DNA from: Arthrobacter sp. NEB 688
GTDB taxonomy: Bacteria; Actinomycetota; Actinomycetes; Actinomycetales; Dermatophilaceae
Assembly: GCF_013201035.1 (NCBI RefSeq)
Contig: NZ_CP053707.1
Coordinates: 3,844,001 to 3,908,000, forward strand
Direction: 5' to 3'
DNA length: 64,000 nt
The notes beneath the pieces were generated by a model, which was not told the origin of the DNA, did no database searches, and saw nothing but the letters and a program-made list of their open reading frames with translations. Positions 36,353 through 43,684 of the stretch are shown here, in pieces. The translations under genes and the position numbers were made by a program. Each line of letters starts with the position of its first letter. Positions within the stretch are counted from its first letter, which is position 1.

Positions 36353-37848
36353 CCGTCGAGGCGCGGCCGCGCCGCCCCGGTGCCCACGAGCTGCTCGGCG
36401 CGGTGCTCGACGAGGGCAGCTTCGTCTCGTGGGACGAGGCGCCCGTGACCGTCACCGAGCCCGGCAGCGAGTACGCCCTCGAGCTGGCCGCCGCCGCCGA
36501 GCGTGCCGGCACCGACGAGTCCATCGTCACCGGGGAGGGCCGGATCGGGGGCCACCGGGTCGCCGTGGTCGTCGGAGAGTTCCGCTTCCTCGCGGGGTCC
36601 ATCGGCCGGGCCGCCGCCGAGCGGGTCACCGCCGCGTTCGAGCGCGCCACCGTCGAGCGGCTGCCGCTGTTCGCCGCACCGTCGTCCGGCGGGACGCGGA
36701 TGCAGGAGGGCACGCCGGCCTTCGTGACGATGGTGAAGATCAGCGGCGCCGTCGCGGCGTTCAAGGCCGCGCGGCTGCCGTACATCACCTACCTGCGGCA
36801 CCCGACGACCGGCGGCGTGCTCGCGTCGTGGGGCTCGCTCGGGCACGTGACCGTCGCCGAGCCGGGCGCGACCATCGGCTTCCTCGGGGCCCGCGTCTAC
36901 GAGGCGCTCTACGGCGAGCCGTTCCCGCCGGACGTCCAGGTCGCCGAGAACCTCTACGCGCACGGGCTCCTCGACGCCGTGCTGCCGGTCGAGGCGCTGA
37001 CCGAGATCGCCGCGCGGTTCCTCGACATCCTCGCGGCGCCGCGCGAGCTGACGCCCGTGCCCGACGTGCCGAAGGAGCCGCTGGCCGACGTCCCGGCCTG
37101 GGAGTCGGTGACGCGTTCGCGGCGCCCGGAGCGTCCAGGCATCCGCGCCCTGCTGCGGCTCGGCGCCTCCGACGTCCTGCCGCTGTTCGGCACCGGTGCC
37201 GGCGAGTGGGACCGCAGCCTCTTCCTCGCGCTGGCGCGCTTCGACGGCGCGACGTGCGTCGTCCTCGGGCAGGACCGCCGGGCCGAGGCGCTCGAGGCGC
37301 CGCTCGGGCCGTCCGGCCTGCGGGTCGCCCGCCGCGGGATGAAGCTCGCGACCGAGCTCGGGCTCCCGCTCGTCAGCCTCATCGACACCGCCGGCGCGGC
37401 CCTGTCGAAGGAGGCCGAGGAGGGCGGGATGGCCGGCGAGATCGCCCGGTGCATCGCCGAGCTCGTCACCCTCCCGGTCCCGACCGTGTGCGTCCTGCTC
37501 GGTCAGGGCACCGGCGGTGGGGCGCTCGCGCTCATGCCGGCCGACCGCGTGCTCGCCGCGCAGCACTCGTGGCTCTCGCCGCTGCCGCCCGAGGGCGCCT
37601 CCGCCATCCTCCACCGCACGACCGAGCGGGCGCCGGAGCTCGCCGACCAGCAGCGGGTGCGCTCGCTCGACCTGCTGGCCGCCGGCATCGTCGACCGTGT
37701 CGTGGCGGAGCATCCCGATGCCGCGGACGAGCCCGAGGCGTTCTGCCGCCGGCTCGCCCAGGCGGTCCGGCACGAGCTCGCCGAGCTCGCACCGCTCGAC
37801 GACACCGACCGCCTGGCCGCCCGGCACGCCCGCTGGCGCGCCCTCTGA
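36349..37848 (+). CDS. Fused carboxyltransferase (AccD/AccA-like) protein
   Basis: 499 residues. Residues about 1-240 resemble the beta half of acetyl-CoA carboxylase carboxyltransferase (APSSGGTRMQEG, YLRHPTTGGVLASW) and about 260-490 resemble the alpha half (SLIDTAGA, GQGTGGGALALMPADRVLA). No zinc-finger Cys motif is seen in the N-terminal half, and no biotin carboxylase or BCCP gene is nearby. It could run a carboxylation or, like the related MdcD/MdcE subunits, decarboxylate malonyl thioesters. Next to a CoA transferase, the second option would take malonate to acetyl-CoA (inference). Confidence 0.85.
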   Translation: MTVEARPRRPGAHELLGAVLDEGSFVSWDEAPVTVTEPGSEYALELAAAAERAGTDESIVTGEGRIGGHRVAVVVGEFRFLAGSIGRAAAERVTAAFERATVERLPLFAAPSSGGTRMQEGTPAFVTMVKISGAVAAFKAARLPYITYLRHPTTGGVLASWGSLGHVTVAEPGATIGFLGARVYEALYGEPFPPDVQVAENLYAHGLLDAVLPVEALTEIAARFLDILAAPRELTPVPDVPKEPLADVPAWESVTRSRRPERPGIRALLRLGASDVLPLFGTGAGEWDRSLFLALARFDGATCVVLGQDRRAEALEAPLGPSGLRVARRGMKLATELGLPLVSLIDTAGAALSKEAEEGGMAGEIARCIAELVTLPVPTVCVLLGQGTGGGALALMPADRVLAAQHSWLSPLPPEGASAILHRTTERAPELADQQRVRSLDLLAAGIVDRVVAEHPDAADEPEAFCRRLAQAVRHELAELAPLDDTDRLAARHARWRAL

Positions 37849-37863
37849 CCCGCCGGTCGCCCT

Positions 37864-37923
37864 CCGAGAGGAGGGAACACGCAGAGCTCCGTGGCCCGGC
37901 GCCTGCGCGTTCCCTCCCCTCGG
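37864..37923. repeat. Hairpin after the carboxyltransferase gene (first of three)
   Basis: 21-bp arms with two mismatches (37864-37884 with 37903-37923), 15 bases after the stop. It is probably the operon terminator. Confidence 0.7.
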
Positions 37924-37945
37924 CGCCTGGTGACATCCACTGAGT

Positions 37946-38000
37946 GCCCATCCGCCACCCCGGGAGCCCCGATCCGGGCCGGATCAGGTGGCGGATGCGC
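37946..38000. repeat. Second hairpin in the 260-bp convergent gap
   Basis: 14-bp arms with one mismatch (37946-37959 with 37987-38000), core ATCCGCCACC, enclosing a smaller GC-rich hairpin. Confidence 0.65.
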
Positions 38001-38023
38001 AAGAAGTGCCGCCAGACCTCTCC

Positions 38024-38092
38024 ACTGATTGCGAGTTCCGCCGCCGACACGCCGCGTTGACGGCGGGTCGAGCGGCGGAACTCGCAATCAGT
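38024..38092. repeat. Dispersed hairpin repeat, family A, copy 2
   Basis: Perfect 20-bp arms (38024-38043 with 38073-38092) beginning ACTGATTGCGAG. It matches copy 1 at 14937-15005 in both arms while the loops differ. It separates the carboxyltransferase gene from the convergent DMT transporter gene. Confidence 0.8.
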
Positions 38093-38108
38093 CGGGAACT
38101 GCCGGGCG

Positions 38109-39044
38109 TCAGGCGACGGGGAGGGCGTCCTCCGCGCGGTCGGGCGCGACGACGGACGGTCGGCGCGAGCGCTGCTCGTTGAGCGCCAGCCCGACGACCG
38201 CCGCGAGCACCACGCCGAAGCCGACCCACTGCGTCGGGCTCGGGGTCGCGCCGAGCCACACGACGCCGACGAGCGCCGCCGACAGCGGGAAGGCGAGCTC
38301 GGCGAGGGTCGCCCGCGACGCCGGCGTCCGCCCGAGCGCGCGGTAGTACAGGACGAGCGCGAGCAACCCGGGCACGAGGGCCAGCAGGAGGATGTTGACG
38401 ACGGCGTCCGACCCGAGCGCGACCGGGGTGCCGGTCAGCGCAGCCGTCGCGGCGAGCGTGACGAGCCCGAACGCGAAGCGCAGCGCGGTGAGGTCCGAGA
38501 AGCGCAGCTCGGCGGACGCCGCGCGCCCGAGCACGGTGCCGGCGGCCCACAGCGCCGCGGCCCCGACGGCGAGCAGGGCGGCCGTGGCGCTCGAGAGGCT
38601 GACGGCCAGCGGGTCGGGGAAGGCGAGCAGCCAGGCGCCGACGAGCGCGGGCACGGCGAAGACGGCGTAGACCGGCCGCAGCCGCTCCCCCAGCAGCACG
38701 GCCGCGAGCGCGATGGCGATGAGCGGCTGCAGCTTCTGGAGCACCTGCGGCGTGATGGGGTCGCCGGTGCGGAAGGCCGCGGTGAACAGCGTCGTCGCGA
38801 GGGCCGACGAGCCGGCGCCGATGACGACGACGCTCACCTGCGTGCGCCGTGAGACCGCCCGCAGCCGGCGCACCGCCGGCACGAGCCACGGCAGCGTGAG
38901 CACGACGAGGACGAGGTGCTCCCACAGGACGACGGCGAGCGCGGGGTACTCCTGCGCGAGCGGGCCGCGCCACAGCGAGGACAGGCCCCAGAGGGAGGCT
39001 GCGAGGGCGACGAGCCAGGTGCGGTCGGACGTCCGGTCGGTCAT
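38109..39044 (-). CDS. DMT-superfamily (EamA) transporter
   Basis: About 311 residues with ten hydrophobic segments in two EamA repeats (LWGLSSLWRGPLA at the start, ALWAAGTVLGRAA in the second half). Such proteins export or import small metabolites; the substrate is unknown. The ATG at 39044 is preferred to the frame's first ATG at 39137 because the extension is Gly/Arg-rich and would cover the operators of the divergent carbamate kinase operon. Those operators lie within its upstream region, so it might share regulation, but that is only positional. Confidence 0.85.
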   Translation of the reverse strand: MTDRTSDRTWLVALAASLWGLSSLWRGPLAQEYPALAVVLWEHLVLVVLTLPWLVPAVRRLRAVSRRTQVSVVVIGAGSSALATTLFTAAFRTGDPITPQVLQKLQPLIAIALAAVLLGERLRPVYAVFAVPALVGAWLLAFPDPLAVSLSSATAALLAVGAAALWAAGTVLGRAASAELRFSDLTALRFAFGLVTLAATAALTGTPVALGSDAVVNILLLALVPGLLALVLYYRALGRTPASRATLAELAFPLSAALVGVVWLGATPSPTQWVGFGVVLAAVVGLALNEQRSRRPSVVAPDRAEDALPVA

Positions 39045-39130
39045 GGACACAGCGTGGACCACCGCCACCCGGCGTCCACCACCGGCCCCGGCGGATGTCG
39101 AGGGGCGAGACGGACCCCACCAGCGCGCGA

Positions 39131-39198
39131 CTGCCAACGACGGGCCGGTCCTTGGGCAGAACCTGCCAACGCATCGCCGCCTCCCCGCTCCCTAGGGT
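39131..39198 (+). promoter_or_regulatory. Paired candidate PucR operators and promoter of the carbamate kinase operon
   Basis: Half-site CTGCCAACG is at 39131-39139 (centre 39129). A fuller inverted repeat, left half CTTGGGCAG 39151-39159 and right half CTGCCAACG 39163-39171 (centre 39161), lies exactly 32 bp downstream. A -10-like TAGGGT at 39193-39198 is 32 bp after the second centre. This is the clearest example of the paired layout. Confidence 0.7.
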
Positions 39199-39246
39199 CG
39201 GTCTCCCGGGCACCCCGCCCGGCCGACGACGGAAGCGAGGTGACGC

Positions 39247-40182
39247 ATGCGGGTCCTCCTGGCCCTCGGCGGCAACGCCATGACCGGCCCCGACGGCAGC
39301 GCCACCCCGGCCGCGCAGATCGCCGCGGTGACCGAGGCGATGGGCGCCGCCGCCCGCCTCGTCGCGGCCGGCCACGAGGTCGTCGTCACCCACGGCAACG
39401 GCCCGCAGGTGGGCAACCTGCTCGTGAAGAACGAGCTCGCCGCGCACGTCGTCCCGCCGGTGCCGCTCGACTGGTGCGGCGCCCAGACGCAGGGGACCCT
39501 CGGCTTCACGATCCTCGACGCGCTCGACGCCGCCCTCGCCGCGGCGGGCACCCCCAGGCCCGTCGCGGCCCTCGTCACCCGGACCCTCGTCGACCGCGAC
39601 GACCCCGGCTTCACGCACCCGACGAAGCCCGTCGGCCGCTACGTCGACGCCGACGCCGCCGCGCGCATGGTCGAGCACGGCCAGGTCTGGGAGGACCGCG
39701 GCGAGCGCGGCTGGCGACGGGTCGTCGCGAGCCCCGAGCCGCTCGAGGTCCTCGACGTCCCGGCCGCGCGCACCCTCCTCGACGCGGGCTACGTCGTCGT
39801 CACGGCGGGCGGCGGCGGCATCCCCGTCGTCCGCGACGCCGACGGCACGCTGCGCGGGGTCGAGGCCGTCATCGACAAGGACCTCACCGCCGCGCTGCTC
39901 GCCCGCTCGCTCGGCGCCGACGTCCTCGTCATCGCCACCGACGTCGACCACGCCGCCGTCGGCTTCGGCACCCCGCAGCAGCGCGACCTCGGCCGGGTCA
40001 CCCTCTCCGAGCTGCACGACCTCGCCGCCACCGGTGAGTTCGCGTCCGGCTCGATGGGCCCCAAGGTCGAGGCCGTCGCCCGCTTCGTCGCCGCCGGAGG
40101 ACCGCGCGGCGTCATCACCTCGCTCACCCACATCACCGACGCCGTCGACGGCGGCTTCGGCACCGTCGTCGAACCCGACTGA
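39247..40182 (+). CDS. arcC: Carbamate kinase
   Basis: 311 residues, normal length. LALGGNAM, THGNGPQVGNLL, HPTKPVGRY, TAGGGGIPVV, VIDKDLTAALLA and SMGPKVEA are all typical. It converts carbamoyl phosphate and ADP to ATP, CO2 and ammonia. It is paired in an operon with a ring-opening amidohydrolase, 12 bases downstream, instead of with arginine deiminase genes. Hence the carbamoyl phosphate probably comes from heterocycle breakdown, possibly via the FdrA/DUF1116/DUF2877 complex encoded at 10-13.5 kb (inference). The ATG at 39247 has GGAAGCGAGG upstream. Confidence 0.95.
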   Translation: MRVLLALGGNAMTGPDGSATPAAQIAAVTEAMGAAARLVAAGHEVVVTHGNGPQVGNLLVKNELAAHVVPPVPLDWCGAQTQGTLGFTILDALDAALAAAGTPRPVAALVTRTLVDRDDPGFTHPTKPVGRYVDADAAARMVEHGQVWEDRGERGWRRVVASPEPLEVLDVPAARTLLDAGYVVVTAGGGGIPVVRDADGTLRGVEAVIDKDLTAALLARSLGADVLVIATDVDHAAVGFGTPQQRDLGRVTLSELHDLAATGEFASGSMGPKVEAVARFVAAGGPRGVITSLTHITDAVDGGFGTVVEPD

Positions 40183-40194
40183 GAGGAACATCCC

Positions 40195-41322
40195 GTGCCC
40201 GACGCCATCGAGGTCCGCAAGGTCCCCCTGCACAACGTGTCCGACGCCTCCGAGCTCGGCAAGCTCATCGACGCCGGCGTCATGGAGGCCGACCGCGTCA
40301 TCGCCGTCATCGGGAAGACCGAGGGCAACGGCGGGGTCAACGACTACACGCGCATCATCGCCGACCGCGCCTTCCGCGAGATCCTCGTGCAGAAGGGCGC
40401 CGACCCGGCGAAGGTCAAGGAGATCCCGATCGTCTGGTCGGGCGGCACCGACGGCGTCATCAGCCCCCACGCCACCGTCTTCGCGACCGTCCCCGCCGAG
40501 CAGGCGCCGCAGACCGACGAGCCGCGCCTCACCGTCGGCTTCGCGATGAGCGAGCAGCTGGCCCCCGAGGAGATCGGCTACCTGCCGATGGTCGAGAAGG
40601 TCGCCGCCGCGGTCGAGGTCGCGATGGAGCGGGCCGGCATCAGCGACCCGGCCGACGTCCACTACGTCCAGACCAAGACGCCGCTTCTGACCATCCACAC
40701 CATCCGCGACGCGAAGTCCCGCGGCCAGAAGGTCTGGACCGAGCACACGCACGAGTCGATGGACCTCTCCAACGGCTGCACCGCGCTCGGCATCGCCGTC
40801 GCCCTCGGCGAGATCGAGATGCCGACCGACGCCGACGTCATGCACAACCGCGACCTGTACTCCTCGGTCGCGTCCTGCTCCTCGGGCGTCGAGCTCGACC
40901 AGGCGCAGGTCGTCGTCGTCGGCAACGCCCGCGGGGTCGGCGGTCGCTACCGCATCGGTCACTCCGTGATGACCGACGCGCTCGACCAGGACGGCATCTG
41001 GGCCGCCATCAAGGACGCCGGGCTCGACCTGCCGGAGCGCCCGCACCGCAGCGACCTCGACGGCCGCCTCGTCAACGTCTTCCTCAAGTGCGAGGCCAGC
41101 CAGGACGGCACCGTCCAGGGCCGCCGCAACGCGATGCTCGACGACTCGGACGTGCACTGGCACCGCCAGATCAAGTCCTGCGTCGGCGGCGTCACCGCGT
41201 CGGTCACCGGCGACCCGGCCGTCTTCGTCTCCGTCTCGGCCGCCCACCAGGGCCCCGAGGGCGGCGGCCCGGTCGCGGCGATCATCGACCTCGGCGAGGA
41301 GCCCACCGGCTACCGCGCCTGA
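40195..41322 (+). CDS. Ring-opening amidohydrolase, barbiturase/cyanuric acid hydrolase family
   Basis: 375 residues in three repeats, as in AtzD and barbiturase. The serine motifs are [12 protein letters not shown] (Ser 82), SCSSGVEL (Ser 230) and [15 protein letters not shown] (Ser 348). The partner lysines fall at about 41 (GKTEGNGG), 161 (QTKTPLL) and 298 (FLKCEAS). The family opens barbiturate to ureidomalonate or cyanuric acid to carboxybiuret. With a uracil permease, a molybdenum hydroxylase and no triazine genes in the window, barbiturase is the better guess, but the two activities cannot be separated with certainty by eye. GTG start at 40195 with GAGAGGAA upstream. Confidence 0.9.
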   Translation: MPDAIEVRKVPLHNVSDASELGKLIDAGVMEADRVIAVIGKTEGNGGVNDYTRIIADRAFREILVQKGADPAKVKEIPIVWSGGTDGVISPHATVFATVPAEQAPQTDEPRLTVGFAMSEQLAPEEIGYLPMVEKVAAAVEVAMERAGISDPADVHYVQTKTPLLTIHTIRDAKSRGQKVWTEHTHESMDLSNGCTALGIAVALGEIEMPTDADVMHNRDLYSSVASCSSGVELDQAQVVVVGNARGVGGRYRIGHSVMTDALDQDGIWAAIKDAGLDLPERPHRSDLDGRLVNVFLKCEASQDGTVQGRRNAMLDDSDVHWHRQIKSCVGGVTASVTGDPAVFVSVSAAHQGPEGGGPVAAIIDLGEEPTGYRA

Positions 41323-41337
41323 CGCACCCCCCGTACC

Positions 41338-41374
41338 GGAGCCGGCCCTGCTCCCCTGCCGCAGGGTCGGCTCC
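41338..41374 (+). terminator. Terminator of the carbamate kinase operon
   Basis: 14-bp arms with one mismatch (41338-41351 with 41361-41374), 16 bases after the stop of the ring-opening hydrolase. Confidence 0.7.
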
Positions 41375-41424
41375 CGCGCGTCCAGGGGCCGCATGACCTG
41401 ACCCGGCGTGGGTACGGGAGGAGG

Positions 41425-42183
41425 GTGAGCCTCTCCCCCCTGACCGCACCTCCCCCTGTACCGCCGCCCGGCCTCCTCGCCCCCTCGCGGGTCCACGACC
41501 TCGCCACCGCTCCGGACGCCGCCGTCGTCGACGCACTGGCCGAGATGGTCGCGCATCCCGACTACCCCTGTCTCGGAGCGCGATCGGTGTTCCGACGGGG
41601 CGCCGTGACCCCCCACGTCCTCGACGACCTGACGGACGCGCGCCCCGGGGGCTCGCTCGACGAGCTCGGCCGCCGGCTGCGCGACTTCGCGGCCGGCGCC
41701 GACCCCGAGGGCGACCTCGCCTCGTTCGTCGCCTGCTTCCGGGCGCCGCGGGCCGACGAGCGCGGGTTCGAGGAGCAGCTGTGGGCCGCCCTGCGCCACC
41801 TCCAGGCCCACGACGACCGCCCGTGGCCCGGCCACGTCGCGGCCGACCCGGGCGACCCGCACTTCGCCTTCAGCCACGGGGGCACGCCGTTCTTCGTCGT
41901 CGGCCTGCACCCCGGCGCCTCGCGCATCGCCCGCCGCGCACCGCTGCCGACGCTCGTCTTCAACCTCCACGACCAGTTCGAGCGGCTGCGCGAGGACGGG
42001 CGCTACGCGCGGATGCGTGACACGATCCGACGGCGCGACACCGACCTGCAGGGCGGCGTCAACCCGATGGTCGCCGACCACGGCGCGGCGTCCGAGGCCC
42101 GCCAGTACTCCGGTCGCGCGGTGCCCCCGGACTGGACCCCGCCCTTCACCGCCCACCCCGCCCCGTCCGAGGAGCCCGCATGA
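41425..42183 (+). CDS. YqcI/YcgG-family protein
   Basis: 252 residues. Family blocks are YPCLGARSVFRRG, FFVVGLHPGASR, VFNLHDQFERLR, IRRRDTDLQG, NPMVADHG and SEARQYSGR, with a conserved Cys and several His, perhaps a metal or heme-like site. The function of the family is not established. It overlaps the DUF1989 gene by ATGA, and this pairing is frequent in actinobacteria. It starts at a GTG after GGGAGGAGG. It follows the barbiturase operon by about 100 bases and a terminator, so it is a separate transcript. Confidence 0.85.
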   Translation: MSLSPLTAPPPVPPPGLLAPSRVHDLATAPDAAVVDALAEMVAHPDYPCLGARSVFRRGAVTPHVLDDLTDARPGGSLDELGRRLRDFAAGADPEGDLASFVACFRAPRADERGFEEQLWAALRHLQAHDDRPWPGHVAADPGDPHFAFSHGGTPFFVVGLHPGASRIARRAPLPTLVFNLHDQFERLREDGRYARMRDTIRRRDTDLQGGVNPMVADHGAASEARQYSGRAVPPDWTPPFTAHPAPSEEPA

Positions 42184-42854
42184 ACCCCGCCCGCACCCGC
42201 TTCCCCCGCGCGACCGCGGCGCCGCCTTACGCCGGTGGCGCCGACGGGCCCGCGGACGGCTGGCTGCGCATCGCCCCGCAGACCGGGGTCGCCGTCGAGC
42301 TCGCGCCCGGCGACCGGCTGACCCTCCTCGACCCGCTCGGCGAGCAGGTGAGCGACCTCTACCTCGTGCGCTCCGACGACCGCGCCGAGCAGTTCTCGTC
42401 CGGGCGGACGACCGACTTCGGCAACAGCATCTACGTCTCCACCGGGTCGCTGCTCTGGAGCAACCGTTCGACGGTGCTCGCCGAGGTCGTCGACGACACC
42501 GTCGGGGTCCACGACCTCACGCTCACGCCGTGCAGCCAGGCGACGTTCGACATCCTCTACCCCGACCTCGACGGCGGGCCGCACCCCAGCTGCTTCGCGA
42601 ACATCGTCGGGGCCCTCGCGCCGGTCGGCGTCGACGCCGACCGGGTCGGGGTGACGCTCAACGTGTTCATGGACGTGTGGACCGACGGCCGCGGCGAGCT
42701 GCACATCGACCCGCCGCCGACGCGTCCGGGCGACCGGTTCACCATCGAGGCCCGCGAGCCGGTCCTGGCCGCCGTCACCGCCTGCTCGGCGGAGAAGTCC
42801 AACAACGGCCGCTGCACCCCGATCGACTACCGGGTCGAGCGCGCCACCCGCTGA
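42180..42854 (+). CDS. DUF1989 (urea-carboxylase-associated) family protein
   Basis: 224 residues. LAPGDRLTLLDPLGEQVSDLYL, GNSIYVSTGSLLWSN, DLTLTPCSQATFDILYP and NVFMDVWTDGRGEL are typical. The paired DUF1989 proteins that go with urea/guanidine carboxylase act as carboxyguanidine deiminase. Here a single copy is paired with a YcgG-type protein and no carboxylase is nearby, so a different amidine, urea or N-carboxy substrate is possible. It could serve the nitrogen released by the ring-opening pathway just upstream (inference). Confidence 0.85.
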   Translation: MNPARTRFPRATAAPPYAGGADGPADGWLRIAPQTGVAVELAPGDRLTLLDPLGEQVSDLYLVRSDDRAEQFSSGRTTDFGNSIYVSTGSLLWSNRSTVLAEVVDDTVGVHDLTLTPCSQATFDILYPDLDGGPHPSCFANIVGALAPVGVDADRVGVTLNVFMDVWTDGRGELHIDPPPTRPGDRFTIEAREPVLAAVTACSAEKSNNGRCTPIDYRVERATR

Positions 42855-42868
42855 CCCCCGGCCCCTTC

Positions 42869-42922
42869 CGCGAACGTGTGTGAACTCGCCGGACTTTCCC
42901 GGCGAGTTCACACACGTTCGCG
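42869..42922. repeat. Dispersed hairpin repeat, family C, copy 1
   Basis: Perfect 24-bp arms (42869-42892 with 42899-42922) with a 6-base loop, beginning CGCGAACGTGTGTG. A related copy is at 43591-43646. It lies 14 bases after the DUF1989 stop. Confidence 0.8.
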
Positions 42923-42991
42923 GGAGAGCGGGGGTCGGACGAACGGACCGTCCGCGGCCGGAGCGCCTGCGGGGCAGGACCTCCCGCGTCG

Positions 42992-43576
42992 ATGCTGGCC
43001 CGCGTGACCCCGCCGCCTCCTGCGCCCCTCCCGTCGTCCGCCACCGCGGCCGGCTCGGGCCTCGCCCGGCCCCCGCTGGTCCCGACCGTGCCGCCCGTGG
43101 TCGCCGTGCGGCCGACGTCCGCGAGGGCCCTGCGCCACGTCGCGCTCGGGGTCCTCGCGTTCTTCGCCGGGGGCATCCTCGGGCTGCCCGCGGCCACCCG
43201 GTCCCTCGCCCCGGCGGCCGGGACCGCAGTCGGGGTGGCGTCGATGGCCCTCGCGGCCGCCGGCGTCGTGCTGCTCCTGCGGCGGTGGGGACGCTCGCTC
43301 GTCGCCGAGATCGAGCTCGGCTACACGACGTCGCGACCGCGGACGGCCTCGTGGTGGCTCCGCAACGGCCCGAAGCGCGGGCGCTCGGTCGTCTGGGACC
43401 TCGCGGGGCTCTGGTTCCTCCGGCCCTCCGGCGAGGTCCGGGCCGCGCCCCTTCCGACGCCGCACCCCCCGGGGTGGTACGCCTCGCCGCGCGACCCCGC
43501 CCGGCTCGAGCTGTGGACCGGCTGCCAGTGGAGCGGCCTCCTCGGCGCCCGGACCGACGGCCTCCTCCCCCGCTGA
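42992..43576 (+). CDS. Hypothetical membrane protein with DUF2510-like C-terminus
   Basis: 194 residues. A Pro-rich N-terminus is followed by two hydrophobic helices (about residues 48-68 and 73-97). A basic stretch and a C-terminal motif PPGWYASPRDPARLELWTG...W match the short DUF2510 pattern found in many actinobacterial membrane proteins. No function can be assigned. The ATG at 42992 and a GTG at 43004 are both possible starts. It lies between two family C hairpins. Confidence 0.65.
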   Translation: MLARVTPPPPAPLPSSATAAGSGLARPPLVPTVPPVVAVRPTSARALRHVALGVLAFFAGGILGLPAATRSLAPAAGTAVGVASMALAAAGVVLLLRRWGRSLVAEIELGYTTSRPRTASWWLRNGPKRGRSVVWDLAGLWFLRPSGEVRAAPLPTPHPPGWYASPRDPARLELWTGCQWSGLLGARTDGLLPR

Positions 43577-43590
43577 CGCCTCCGCCCCTT

Positions 43591-43646
43591 CCACGAACGT
43601 GTGTGGAGAACGTCGGCATGCCGACGGTTTTCACCCACGTTCGTGG
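43591..43646. repeat. Dispersed hairpin repeat, family C, copy 2
   Basis: A 56-base imperfect palindrome centred on GCATGC near 43619, with outer arms CCACGAACGTGTGTG and its complement. The outer arms resemble copy 1 at 42869-42922; the inner arms differ. It is probably a terminator of the gene that ends at 43576. Confidence 0.75.
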
Positions 43647-43684
43647 GGGGGTCGACGGGGGTCGCCGCGCGCTAGATTCCGCTC

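Noticed and set aside
40195..41322. Cyanuric acid (triazine) degradation locus
   Set aside because: No biuret hydrolase, allophanate hydrolase or other triazine genes are seen. Pyrimidine-type neighbours fit barbiturase better, though the enzyme itself remains ambiguous.
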